Made by a program: the position numbers and the translations under genes. The notes under the pieces were generated by a model, which saw only the letters and a list, made by a program, of their open reading frames with translations, ran no database searches and was not told the origin of the DNA. Shown here one piece after another: positions 37,617 through 45,237 of a DNA stretch of 54,663 bases (its first letter is position 1; each line of letters opens with the position of its first letter). Origin of the DNA: an uncultured Saprospiraceae bacterium (GTDB lineage: Bacteria > Bacteroidota > Bacteroidia > Chitinophagales > Saprospiraceae); NCBI GenBank assembly GCA_938003955.1, contig CALKXE010000160.1, positions 1 to 54,663 of the forward strand, written 5' to 3'.

Positions 37617-37756
37617 TATTCCTCTTGTTTGAAAATTGTTAATGCCACATCTACGAACGGTAGATATAAAACATGAGTAATTTTAAGTGTTTCATTATAT
37701 GATCTAAATCCTAAAAGTATTCCAGGGTATAAACCAAAGCTTATTTCGTATTCCAT
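37616..37756 (-). CDS. 46-residue protein
   Basis: ATG at 37756, stop at 37616-37618 overlapping the next start. Sequence begins MEYEISFGLYPGILLGFRSY and continues with hydrophobic VLYLPFVDVALTIF. It could be a beta-rich soluble protein or weakly membrane associated. I recall similar short starts (GLYPGILxGFR) in related phages, function unknown. Confidence 0.6.
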   Translation of the reverse strand: MEYEISFGLYPGILLGFRSYNETLKITHVLYLPFVDVALTIFKQEE

Positions 37757-37761
37757 AATTA

Positions 37762-38229
37762 TTATTTATTTTTTCTTTCTAAAATTAATTTAACTGTTTC
37801 CTCAACTTCTTTTATGGTCTGAGGCTTGTAGATATACCTTGTATCGTTATTATCTATCAACCATTTCTTAAACATTTTCCACCTTAATGGAAATGAATCG
37901 TTAGCTCTGCCCTTACACTCTATTATATAATCAACTCCAGTGAAATCAGGTTTGTATGTTATACTTTGTAATTTATTATTACCTCTTTCCTTATAATCAC
38001 CTTTGCCGTTAGCTTGGCGTTCTGTTACACTACTAGAGAACTTAAAACCCTCTAGAAGTATAAATGACTCTTGTTCATATTTCTCAAAAAGACCCGCTGT
38101 CTTAAGTGCAATATACATTGTCTTTTCCAGACCAGATAAAAATTGAATACCGTCATATACAACTTTCCTTGCTGTTACTGGACCTTTCTTTCTACTGTAC
38201 TTCTTAAACGGGTTTCTTTTTGTTGCCAT
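37762..38229 (-). CDS. PD-(D/E)XK endonuclease (endonuclease I / DUF1064-like)
   Basis: 155 residues. The nuclease core is visible: GIQFLSGLEKTMY with Glu35, ITYKPDF with Asp95, and YIIECKG with Glu104 and Lys106, followed by FPLRWKMFKKWL. This is the layout of short phage resolvases/endonucleases, which cut branched DNA during replication or before packaging. The basic N-terminus may contact DNA. It starts 2 bp downstream of the MazG-like gene. Confidence 0.82.
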   Translation of the reverse strand: MATKRNPFKKYSRKKGPVTARKVVYDGIQFLSGLEKTMYIALKTAGLFEKYEQESFILLEGFKFSSSVTERQANGKGDYKERGNNKLQSITYKPDFTGVDYIIECKGRANDSFPLRWKMFKKWLIDNNDTRYIYKPQTIKEVEETVKLILERKNK

Positions 38230-38231
38230 GT

Positions 38232-38459
38232 TTAATTAATGTCTTTTAATTCATCTTTTACTGCTTGTAAATATAGTATTGCATCCATGAGCTCTTCTTG
38301 GACATCGTTTACATAGTCAAATAAGCCTTTAACATTACTAGTACGCTCATCGTGAAGTGTTTGACCATACTTTTTAAAACCAACGTCAGAACGCTTTACA
38401 AAATTATCAACTACTTTTTCTACTACTGGGTCTCTAAATTCAATTGTTTTTTTAGTCAT
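38232..38459 (-). CDS. Small MazG-like protein
   Basis: 75 residues from ATG at 38459 (MTKKTIEFRDPVVEK). The frame is open upstream to 38516, but that part lies inside the preceding gene; the ATG directly after its stop is the natural start. GFKKYGQTLHDERTSNVKGL and NDVQEELMDAILYLQAVKDE form an all-alpha helix pair with EExxD, the MazG-type nucleotide-pyrophosphohydrolase signature. It may act with or regulate the larger MazG-domain protein next to it. Confidence 0.68.
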   Translation of the reverse strand: MTKKTIEFRDPVVEKVVDNFVKRSDVGFKKYGQTLHDERTSNVKGLFDYVNDVQEELMDAILYLQAVKDELKDIN

Positions 38460-38460
38460 A

Positions 38461-39249
38461 TTATAATGTATCTTTTTTAAATGTTCCGTTTTCCATTTTA
38501 CCAGTTCGTTTTGCAATAACCTCGTAAGCAGATTCTATACAGTCTTCGACAGATAGACCTCGAAGCTCTGCTAGGTTAGTTAACACTACTATCATATCAC
38601 CAATAGCATCTTTAACCTCTGGTTGATCGTCTTTAAGTAATGCTTGAGCTAATTCACCAGCCTCTTCAAGAAGTTTAATATATTGCGTCTTTGCATCACC
38701 CTTTTCATATATACCTCGATCTTTAGCCCACAAACGAATTGAATCAAAAACATTGTCAAATGAGACATCAATAGACGCATTCATTGCATCAGCTAAGGCT
38801 TTATTATATACAAAACAACGATCAGTACTGAATTGCGATGTTATCGCGTTAGACACGATCCATTCAACTGATGGTAGATTAAATACAAAAGAACCAAATT
38901 CTGGATGTTGCCACTCTGCGCCAATATGCTGTAATAGTTTAGCCTTAAGCTTATGTATTGGAAATGGAAAAGTAGTTGTCTGATCCGTTATATTTACTTT
39001 CATATTAAATTCTTTTACGTTTTTTAATTGTAATTCTTTATAAGGCGTCTCATCAACCTTATACCCAAACATTTTTTGTAAAGATATTTCTTTTTCTGAT
39101 ATGTAAATAACATCAGTAGACTGATCTAATATTTCATACTCTCCTTCTTTATATCCCTGCTGTTTTTCTACCCTTTGTTTTAAATTAGATGTAGCACCTA
39201 TTTTTTTACCTGGTATGTGATAGATGTAGTAAACTTTTTCTTGTTCCAT
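38461..39249 (-). CDS. GIY-YIG–MazG fusion protein
   Basis: 262 residues with two domains. Residues 1-75 look like a GIY-YIG nuclease-like domain (VYYIYHIPGKKIGATSNLKQ, then RVEKQQGY and a conserved Glu region ISEKEISLQKMFGY). A linker/middle region of about 80 residues follows. Residues ~172-258 are MazG: KLLEEAGELAQALLK with Glu195/Glu196/Glu199 and VKDAIGDMIVVLTNL with Asp214 and Asp218, the metal-binding set for NTP pyrophosphohydrolysis. MazG domains hydrolyse dNTPs or alarmones; the attached nuclease-like domain is unexpected. A TAnnTTTG box lies upstream. Confidence 0.78.
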   Translation of the reverse strand: MEQEKVYYIYHIPGKKIGATSNLKQRVEKQQGYKEGEYEILDQSTDVIYISEKEISLQKMFGYKVDETPYKELQLKNVKEFNMKVNITDQTTTFPFPIHKLKAKLLQHIGAEWQHPEFGSFVFNLPSVEWIVSNAITSQFSTDRCFVYNKALADAMNASIDVSFDNVFDSIRLWAKDRGIYEKGDAKTQYIKLLEEAGELAQALLKDDQPEVKDAIGDMIVVLTNLAELRGLSVEDCIESAYEVIAKRTGKMENGTFKKDTL

Positions 39250-39250
39250 A

Positions 39251-39907
39251 TTAAAAATTTAGTTTATTATTATACAAATGTAAGTTGTTTGCGAAATGGT
39301 AATACCATCCTGGTTGTATAGCAAGCTCTCTAGCTATTAATTTTTGTAGTTCTGAAAAACAGTATTGATCATTACAGAAACCATACCATAGATCATTAGA
39401 ACGCATTATAACAGTCATGTTTAATTTACCTTCATGTATGTCAAAGGTTATACCCAACGTACATGGTGTATCAAACTCGTATTTTGATGCTTCTTTACCA
39501 TCATAAATAGATATAACAGCTTGTCTAGTTGTAGGATCTTTTCTTAATAACTCTATTACATTCTGTAGTTGATTATTTCTATTCCATTGGTATCCATAAT
39601 TTGAATTAACGTTACCATTAGCATCAGCCATTTTTTGCCATATGATTGGTACTTTACCGTATATATCACCAAGTTTAGATATATTTCTATCTCCAGACAA
39701 ATACCACTGCCATTCAGCTTCGGCGTATTCTTTTTTCCATTTCCTACTATTATTCGTTATAAGATTCTGCGTTGGATTAAGTATTTGCATACCAATATTT
39801 ACAACACGTTTAGTATCTCTATGATTATGACCATGTCTATTTATATAATCATAAAAGTAGTTGAATGCTTCGTTAGCATCTTTAAAAACATTATACATAT
39901 TAATCAT
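39251..39907 (-). CDS. Thymidylate synthase-family enzyme, dCMP hydroxymethylase-like
   Basis: About 218 residues from ATG at 39907 (MINMYNVFKDANEAF); ATG at 39898 is an alternative. The TS-family catalytic Cys is in DTPCTLGITF, the phosphate-binding Arg in TTRQAVISIYDG, and MRSNDLWYGFCNDQY plus HFANNLHLY match the RSxD..G and HxY regions. At the residue where dUMP-specific TS has Asn (E. coli N177) this protein has Asp by my alignment, as in T4 dCMP hydroxymethylase (D179). It therefore may make 5-hydroxymethyl-dCMP rather than dTMP. No glucosyltransferase or dCTPase is visible here. Confidence 0.8.
   Translation of the reverse strand: MINMYNVFKDANEAFNYFYDYINRHGHNHRDTKRVVNIGMQILNPTQNLITNNSRKWKKEYAEAEWQWYLSGDRNISKLGDIYGKVPIIWQKMADANGNVNSNYGYQWNRNNQLQNVIELLRKDPTTRQAVISIYDGKEASKYEFDTPCTLGITFDIHEGKLNMTVIMRSNDLWYGFCNDQYCFSELQKLIARELAIQPGWYYHFANNLHLYNNKLNF
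39275..39282 (-). promoter_or_regulatory. TAnnTTTG box upstream of the GIY-YIG–MazG gene
   Basis: On the minus strand TACATTTG lies about 26 nt before the start codon, within the last codons of the upstream gene. It matches the Bacteroidota -7 box; I see no good -33 TTG, so this is a weak call. Confidence 0.35.
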
Positions 39908-40136
39908 TATATTTATTATAGTAATACAAGTAGTATTCGTAAAGTTTTTCCCATATAACAACTTTACCAAACGACTCTTTACTTCTGTTTATTTTACCGT
40001 TTAATTCTATTTCTAAATACCATTTATTATTATTCTTTTTATCACTAATAGGAGAAACAAATATCTTATTACGTATACACCATTCAGACGCATCCATCTC
40101 TCTGTTTGAAGCATAATAAGAACCCATTAATCCCAT
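39900..40136 (-). CDS. Small hypothetical protein
   Basis: 78 residues from ATG at 40136 (MGLMGSYYASNREMDASEWC). It contains NRSKESFGKVVIWEKLYEYY and a Tyr-rich C-terminus (YYLYYYNKYND). It overlaps both neighbours by a few bases. Not recognised; it may be an accessory of the nucleotide-metabolism genes downstream. Confidence 0.55.
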   Translation of the reverse strand: MGLMGSYYASNREMDASEWCIRNKIFVSPISDKKNNNKWYLEIELNGKINRSKESFGKVVIWEKLYEYYLYYYNKYND

Positions 40137-40264
40137 TGCCAATTCTTTAATTGATCATACTCATCTTTAGATATAGATAAACTAAATTCATCATTTAACT
40201 TAGAGTCTATAACCTTAATTATAGCGTATATATCTTTCTTATTTACTACTTTAATATTTATCAT
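40127..40264 (-). CDS. 45-residue protein after the helicase
   Basis: ATG at 40264, 7 bp after the primase-helicase stop (the open frame upstream lies inside that gene). Sequence MINIKVVNKKDIYAIIKVID continues LNDEFSLSISKDEYDQLKNW. Alternating strand/helix pattern; function unknown. Confidence 0.55.
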   Translation of the reverse strand: MINIKVVNKKDIYAIIKVIDSKLNDEFSLSISKDEYDQLKNWQWD

Positions 40265-40271
40265 AATTATA

Positions 40272-41987
40272 TTATTTTTCCCATGGCATTTTTTCACCTG
40301 ATACATCTTGTATTTCGTATGGTACAAAGCCACCAGATCTTGGATCCCATTTGAAATGACATTCAGCACCATTTTCACCAAGGTTTTGAAATTTAATTTT
40401 TAATACTTTAACTTTAACTGTTTGATCTTCGTAATTCCTATGAACTAATAAACCGTGATAACTAGCATCGTACCATTCGCCTCCACCCTTAATATTATAC
40501 ATCGTAGGTTCTTCCATCTTACCATCTTTGTCTTTGTACATCTTTGTTGGATGTGCTACAACTATAACTAGTACATCATACTTTTTAGCAAATATTTCAA
40601 TCTTACTTAAATATTCAAGCGTGTAAACATTAACATCACCAGATTCATTACCACCAGTATCACGAACTTTATTAAAAGGATCTATAACGAGACATTTAAT
40701 ACCTTTACGTTTAACCAGCTCAGCACCTTTACGCAATACAGAATCAAGTGTATACTTATCCATATCAATAAAGTAGAAGTTATCATTAACATGCTCTTTT
40801 ACATAATTCCAACGAGCACTTCCAATGTCTTCTTTCGTAGGCATTTCACCCCATACCTTACGCATCAACTTATGAGCGTGTAAGTACGTTGGTTGATTTT
40901 CAGGAGAAGCAAACGCTGTTTTCCATTGGTAATTATTGTTGTAACCAACAACCATTTGATCAACAAAATCTGACTTACCAGAACTAGGTATACCAGTTAC
41001 AGCTATGAACTGCTTAGTATATGTTGAAAATATATTATCAAAATTCTCTAATCCAACTTGATAACCTGGTTTGAAACCATTTTCAACAAAATCAATTAAT
41101 TCGCCTTCTATATCATTAAGTGTTGTTACATTCTCTAATGGAACCGCTCTAGATGAATCTAAGACCTTTTTTAACTCTTCGCTGCCATACTTAATCAAAT
41201 ATTCATTCGCGTCCTTACAGTCTTTAAAATCAATCGTGAAGCATATCTCAGCTCCAAGCCTTCGTATAAACTCTTGTTTTAAAGCTTGACCAGCTTCATC
41301 TGTATCTACAGCTAGTATAATTTTCTTATCATCTAAGTAGTCAATACAATTATCTAAATATTCTAAGTTATTAGATGTAAGAGTTGCACCGTTAGGTACT
41401 GATATAACATTTTTAATACCAGCTTCGTGAAAAGCTAATACATCCATTTCACCTTCAACAATAATTACTGAATCGTAACCTACGATGCTATTTATATTGT
41501 AGAATATTTTTTCAGCTCCTTTAAATAATTTAAAGTTCTTAGCTCCATCTCTGTATTTAATGTTTATCAACTGATCACCCATCCAGTAATTAAACCTTAT
41601 AGTGTTTTCTGATCTACCAGTTTGAGGCATCCATTCCATGCCTTCACTTACATTAAGTTCTTTTAGAGTATTTTTTGATATACCTCTGATTTTAAACCAA
41701 TCCTCAACTTTGGTAGAGCTTATCTCCATTATTGTGTCTAAACCAGGTCTTACATAAGTTTTTTCACTAGCACCCTTACGTTGATAAGTATGCATTTGAA
41801 ATGTTGTATTACAATTATGGCACGTACCAATACCTATTTCCCAATTATAACTAGCACATTTTAATTTTTTATGTGCACCTTTCCTATCTTCAGAACAAAG
41901 TGGACACGTACCTTGTTTTGATCCTTCTTCAAGACCATGTTGATTGAACTTATCAATCTTAAAACCTTTTATTTCGTCCTTATTCAT
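40272..41987 (-). CDS. Bifunctional primase-helicase (T7 gp4-like)
   Basis: 571 residues from ATG at 41987 (MNKDEIKGFKIDKFNQHG). The frame is open to 42020, but those bases fall in a terminator hairpin, so the inner ATG is chosen. Domains in order: zinc finger with CPLC at 28-31 and CHNC at 56-59; TOPRIM primase with VIIVEGEMDVL at 174-183 and AVDTDEAG at 226-233 (Glu178, Asp228, Asp230); RecA/DnaB helicase with Walker A TGIPSSGKSD at 331-340 and Walker B CLVIDPFNKV. It makes primers and unwinds DNA at the fork. It follows SSB, exonuclease and annealing protein genes. Confidence 0.95.
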   Translation of the reverse strand: MNKDEIKGFKIDKFNQHGLEEGSKQGTCPLCSEDRKGAHKKLKCASYNWEIGIGTCHNCNTTFQMHTYQRKGASEKTYVRPGLDTIMEISSTKVEDWFKIRGISKNTLKELNVSEGMEWMPQTGRSENTIRFNYWMGDQLINIKYRDGAKNFKLFKGAEKIFYNINSIVGYDSVIIVEGEMDVLAFHEAGIKNVISVPNGATLTSNNLEYLDNCIDYLDDKKIILAVDTDEAGQALKQEFIRRLGAEICFTIDFKDCKDANEYLIKYGSEELKKVLDSSRAVPLENVTTLNDIEGELIDFVENGFKPGYQVGLENFDNIFSTYTKQFIAVTGIPSSGKSDFVDQMVVGYNNNYQWKTAFASPENQPTYLHAHKLMRKVWGEMPTKEDIGSARWNYVKEHVNDNFYFIDMDKYTLDSVLRKGAELVKRKGIKCLVIDPFNKVRDTGGNESGDVNVYTLEYLSKIEIFAKKYDVLVIVVAHPTKMYKDKDGKMEEPTMYNIKGGGEWYDASYHGLLVHRNYEDQTVKVKVLKIKFQNLGENGAECHFKWDPRSGGFVPYEIQDVSGEKMPWEK

Positions 41988-42009
41988 TGTCAAAGTTATT
42001 CGGTTAAAA

Positions 42010-42036
42010 AAGCCCCGCAATTTGCGAGGCTTATAT
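42010..42036 (-). terminator. Intrinsic terminator between SSB and primase-helicase
   Basis: On the minus strand AGCCTCGCAA pairs with TTGCGGGGCT (one G-U), followed by TTTTTT. It is 23-50 nt upstream of the helicase ATG. Readthrough or internal promotion is needed for helicase expression, so it may set a high SSB to helicase ratio. Confidence 0.88.
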
Positions 42037-42055
42037 TTAAGTTAAAAATTCAAAT

Positions 42056-42379
42056 CTAAAACGGTAGATCGTCTGGATTTGCACTTGCTTGAGGTGCTTT
42101 ATCCATTTGAAGTGGTTTACCATCTCCTTCGTAAGGAGCTTTATCAGGGAAATTACCATTTGTCCAAGCTACTTTTACATTACCTAGATATACTTTAGGT
42201 TCTTTAGCTTCTCTTTCTTCTTTCGATTGAGCAACTGTAATAGGACCTTGATTACCAAACTTATCAAAGTCATCATTGATTGTAATTGTTATAGGAAGAT
42301 ACTGTCCCTTTTTACCTTTAATGATTTTGTCTTTTGGTACCTCACTTAGATTGATACTTGCATTTACTATTCCTGCCAT
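42056..42379 (-). CDS. Single-stranded DNA-binding protein
   Basis: 107 residues. The N-terminal 75 are strand-rich (GIVNASINLSEVPKDKI, GQYLPITITINDDFDKFGNQ, VYLGNVKVAW), compatible with an OB fold. The tail is acidic and flexible and ends NPDDLPF, the classic SSB C-terminal interaction peptide. Its place between exonuclease/ERF and primase-helicase fits. The fold is inferred; the tail is the strongest evidence. Confidence 0.8.
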   Translation of the reverse strand: MAGIVNASINLSEVPKDKIIKGKKGQYLPITITINDDFDKFGNQGPITVAQSKEEREAKEPKVYLGNVKVAWTNGNFPDKAPYEGDGKPLQMDKAPQASANPDDLPF

Positions 42380-42406
42380 AATTTAATATTTATTTGTTTT
42401 TCTTTT

Positions 42407-43138
42407 TTATAATGTTTTATTAATAAAGTATTGATTTGGATCGAAAGTATCTGTATTATAAAATAAATCATATACTTCACTAGCCTTTTCAACTTTTTCT
42501 TTACCCCTCTCTAAAAATTCATTAGAGCAATCAAACACACCTATTTGATGCGTCTTCTTATCTATAGCTATAAATACAAACTCATAACCAAATATCTTAC
42601 TATAGATATATGCTTGTGAATCATAGTTGTATTTATTAGCTGACCACTTAAACCCTTCAAGGTCACCAGTTGTTTTAAGATCAATTATTAACTTTTCATC
42701 GTGGTTAATAACATCAGCTTTACCTTTCCATTTTTGGCCGTGTAGATCAACTATACCAGGTTGTTCATATGTAACATCCGCATTACGTATTAAATCCATA
42801 CAGACATTGTTATTCATAACCTTGTCTATCATTTTATCTATTACGTCAACTTCATGCTGTAATAAACATAGCTCACCACCAGATAACTCTTTATACTTAT
42901 TAGTATTACGAGTACTTGATTCAATGATTTTATACTTTTTAAGCTTACCAGGTTCTAGTATTGCTGTGTGGAAATAACCACCAACTAAAAAAGCTGAAAC
43001 CATTTCTCTTGGACCACGTAAAGCTAATGGATTAGTTAATAATGTGCTAATGTCAGAGTTACTTAAAAACTGTTGACCAAACTCACCATAATAGTGTTCG
43101 TCTTCACGAAGTTTTTCTATTATTTTTTTTTCATCCAT
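42407..43138 (-). CDS. PD-(D/E)XK exonuclease (RecB/RecE-type)
   Basis: 243 residues. LVGGYFHTAILEPGK carries the GxxxH motif (His57) and WKGKADVI (Asp142) with LIIDLKTTGD (Asp153, Lys155) give the PD-(D/E)XK site; YDSQAYIYSK supplies the Q-x3-Y motif of the RecB/exonuclease VIII group. It would resect double-strand ends 5' to 3', handing ssDNA to the ERF protein encoded 2 bp upstream. Confidence 0.88.
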   Translation of the reverse strand: MDEKKIIEKLREDEHYYGEFGQQFLSNSDISTLLTNPLALRGPREMVSAFLVGGYFHTAILEPGKLKKYKIIESSTRNTNKYKELSGGELCLLQHEVDVIDKMIDKVMNNNVCMDLIRNADVTYEQPGIVDLHGQKWKGKADVINHDEKLIIDLKTTGDLEGFKWSANKYNYDSQAYIYSKIFGYEFVFIAIDKKTHQIGVFDCSNEFLERGKEKVEKASEVYDLFYNTDTFDPNQYFINKTL

Positions 43139-43140
43139 TA

Positions 43141-43707
43141 TTAACGAAGTTGACTAAGTACTACAGGACTAACTTCATACTTAGCTGTAATCGCATCAAT
43201 ATTACCACCACCTTTTATATACTCTTTTGCTTTCTCTAAAGCTGCGCCATCTAACTTTGGTTTATGTTCTGATGAATTTTTGCCATGAGAATTAGTTGCG
43301 TCACTATCTTGAGTGTCATCAATTAAAAGTAAATTACCTAAAGAGTATTTCTTTCCATAAGAAGAGGCCGAGCCAAATGCTTGAGGAGTTTGCATACCTT
43401 TTTGAGCTAAATCAACTCCAACTAAAGCTGTTGCATGTATAGCATCTGTGCCATTACTAATTGTTGCTGTTGATAGAACAATCGGAACCGTATCAAATGA
43501 AACTATCTCTTCATTAATACGAATCGTTACATTAAACTTAGTTAGATAAGGTTTGATAGCTTCTAAAATATCCTCTGCGGAGCGATACTTATATTTACCA
43601 AAGCTATTAAATCTACCTTTTTCTGTTTTGAAATTAGATTGAATAAAGCTTAATATCTCATTTAAAGATTTAGGCTCTTCAACAGTTTCTTTTTTTGTTA
43701 CTGCCAT
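43141..43707 (-). CDS. ERF-family single-strand annealing protein
   Basis: 188 residues. The ERF signatures are clear: FGKYKYRSAEDILEAIKP at 36-53 and QAFGSASSYGKKYSLGNLL at 109-127, then an acidic IDDTQDSD linker and a small helical C-terminal domain. ERF proteins anneal complementary strands and pair with an exonuclease. It has a good promoter directly upstream and heads the ERF–exonuclease–SSB–primase-helicase group. Confidence 0.9.
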   Translation of the reverse strand: MAVTKKETVEEPKSLNEILSFIQSNFKTEKGRFNSFGKYKYRSAEDILEAIKPYLTKFNVTIRINEEIVSFDTVPIVLSTATISNGTDAIHATALVGVDLAQKGMQTPQAFGSASSYGKKYSLGNLLLIDDTQDSDATNSHGKNSSEHKPKLDGAALEKAKEYIKGGGNIDAITAKYEVSPVVLSQLR

Positions 43708-43727
43708 TTGATTTTATTTAATTAATA

Positions 43728-43758
43728 CAAATATAATATTTAAATCATAGGAAATCAA
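43728..43758 (-). promoter_or_regulatory. Bacteroidota-type promoter for the recombination/replication operon
   Basis: On the minus strand TTG at 43758-43756, a 20-nt spacer, then TATATTTG ending at 43728. This matches the Bacteroidota consensus (TTG, 19-21 nt, TAnnTTTG). The ERF start codon is 20 nt downstream. Confidence 0.7.
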
Positions 43759-44491
43759 CCACTTGCGATAATTTTATTTTTTTTGATAAAGAGTCTATAG
43801 CTTGTTTTTTGATCTGTGAAATTTTCACATGGGCACTAGTGCCATTAATACCAATCAACTTAGCTATCTTTTTTGCTTTATGCTTATCACAGTCTAATCC
43901 ATAACCTAATCTTAGTACCTCATATTCATCGTGTGACAATGCTGTTTTCATTATACTTAGTATAAATGAGTTCAACATATCAACTCGATATTCTTTATTT
44001 GAATCTGGAATATTATAGTACACGTTATTACTAACGTCATCGTCTATACTTTTAAATATAGAATTAAAAAACATTCTTACTTTTTCTTCGTCGCTCTCAC
44101 CGGCATTTCGTATTTCGTTTATTTTATGTTCAGGTATTCTCATACCAGCTCTATTTATATCTATAGCTCTTCGTATTGCGCCTTTTATTCTTTTTGAGAA
44201 AAAGCTTTTTATACTTTTTTCAGTATCTTCTTTTGACAATGCAAAATCTATATCCCATTTATCTACTGCCTTTATTAGACCAATAGATCCTTCTTGTATT
44301 GCGTCTTCTATATTTATAATACCAGATGTCTGATCTGCCATTGAAAATCCTCTTGCTATGTTTTCAACTAATGGTAAAAACTTAATTATAAGTTCCTCTC
44401 TAGTATATTCATCCCAAAACTTTCCATCAGGTTGGTTGCACTTAACATCTTTTTTATATATAGTGTAGTTCTTTAAGCTGTAATTTTTCAT
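43745..44491 (-). CDS. Sigma-70-family transcription factor
   Basis: 248 residues. Region 2: IKFLPLVENIARGF at about 33-46 and IEDAIQEGSIGLIKAVDKWD at about 61-80, the core-binding and -10-binding helices, then FFSKRIKGAIRRAIDINRAG and MRIPEH (region 3-like). Region 4: LSHDEYEVLRLGYGLDCDKH, then AKKIAKLIGINGTSAHVKIS, a DNA-binding HTH. The N-terminal region 1 is absent. Such phage sigma factors reprogram host RNA polymerase. It overlaps the HTH gene by 4 bases. The targets may include the ten early elements or late promoters; the sequence does not decide. Confidence 0.88.
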   Translation of the reverse strand: MKNYSLKNYTIYKKDVKCNQPDGKFWDEYTREELIIKFLPLVENIARGFSMADQTSGIINIEDAIQEGSIGLIKAVDKWDIDFALSKEDTEKSIKSFFSKRIKGAIRRAIDINRAGMRIPEHKINEIRNAGESDEEKVRMFFNSIFKSIDDDVSNNVYYNIPDSNKEYRVDMLNSFILSIMKTALSHDEYEVLRLGYGLDCDKHKAKKIAKLIGINGTSAHVKISQIKKQAIDSLSKKIKLSQVVDFL

Positions 44492-45108
44492 AAACCATTG
44501 TTTAAAATTGTTTTCTCTTGTTTTAATTCATCACCCATATTTCTATGGATCGTTCGAGAAGTACAACTCAATAGCTTAGCTATTTTACTTATAGTAATTC
44601 TTTCAGCATTGTTATTTATTTCTAACATACATTGGTATATGTCATCTTTTTCAATACTTTTGGACCTACCTATTAGCTTACCAACAATTTTTAATTTCTC
44701 ATCAACAGTTAAACCACAACCTATTTTAAATATAACCTTACGCAGTCTATTCTTTGGTGCTAACTTAAATTCTTCATTATAAATCTCTGTTGCAAACTTA
44801 AGCAATAAACTACTTGGTACGTTTATTGATACAAAGTTATTATGCTTATCAATTAAAAAGTAGCATAGTTCAAACCAATTAGCTTCAGGCATATCTTTAT
44901 TTAAAAACCTAAGAACTAATAAATGCCATTTTAAACTCTTGATAGAGTTAATCATAGCTTTTGTTCTGAATAACTCGTAACATTGATAAGTACCATCCTC
45001 GTAATACCAACCCCAGTTATAAAAATCACTAGGTTTATCTGTCCAAGGATAACCAACATATATAATGCGTCGTCTATTTAACCATTCAGTATTTCGATTT
45101 TGTGACAT
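44488..45108 (-). CDS. HTH DNA-binding protein, probable regulator or initiator
   Basis: 206 residues. The C-terminus ERITISKIAKLLSCTSRTIHRN is a helix-turn-helix (about 165-190). The N-terminal RRRIIYVGYPWTDKPSDFYN, WGWYYEDGTYQCYELFRTKA and the helical middle are not recognised. Its ATG is embedded in a 47-bp dyad (start codon within ATGTCACA), preceded by AAGGGG, which can act as a ribosome binding site. Binding at the dyad could thus repress its own synthesis. The sigma factor gene overlaps its end by 4 bases. A replication-initiation role is possible. Confidence 0.65.
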   Translation of the reverse strand: MSQNRNTEWLNRRRIIYVGYPWTDKPSDFYNWGWYYEDGTYQCYELFRTKAMINSIKSLKWHLLVLRFLNKDMPEANWFELCYFLIDKHNNFVSINVPSSLLLKFATEIYNEEFKLAPKNRLRKVIFKIGCGLTVDEKLKIVGKLIGRSKSIEKDDIYQCMLEINNNAERITISKIAKLLSCTSRTIHRNMGDELKQEKTILNNGL

Positions 45109-45147
45109 TAGCCCCTTATTATATATATCTTAAGGCCTATTGTCACA
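45101..45147. promoter_or_regulatory. 47-bp dyad element, copy 1 (overlaps HTH start codon)
   Basis: Outer arms TGTGACA and TGTCACA are exact inverted repeats. Inner arms TAGCCCC and GGCCTA are near-complementary, flanking an AT-rich TATTATATATATCTTAA centre. The reverse complement closely matches the element at 52539-52586. The HTH gene start codon lies in the left arm. Confidence 0.8.
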
Positions 45148-45237
45148 GTTTTGATAAAATCATGAATAGCCTATTTTTTTTAATAAAAAAATATTTGTGT
45201 GATTAAATGCAAAATTAATACATTTCATAAAGGTTAT

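Noticed and set aside
39908-39970. Longer N-terminus of the thymidylate synthase-family protein
   Set aside because: It overlaps the preceding gene and precedes the usual start region of the family; ATG at 39907 or 39898 is better.
41988-42020. Extended N-terminus of the primase-helicase (MRGFFNRITLT)
   Set aside because: These bases form the terminator stem and T-run; the inner ATG at 41987 fits the family start.
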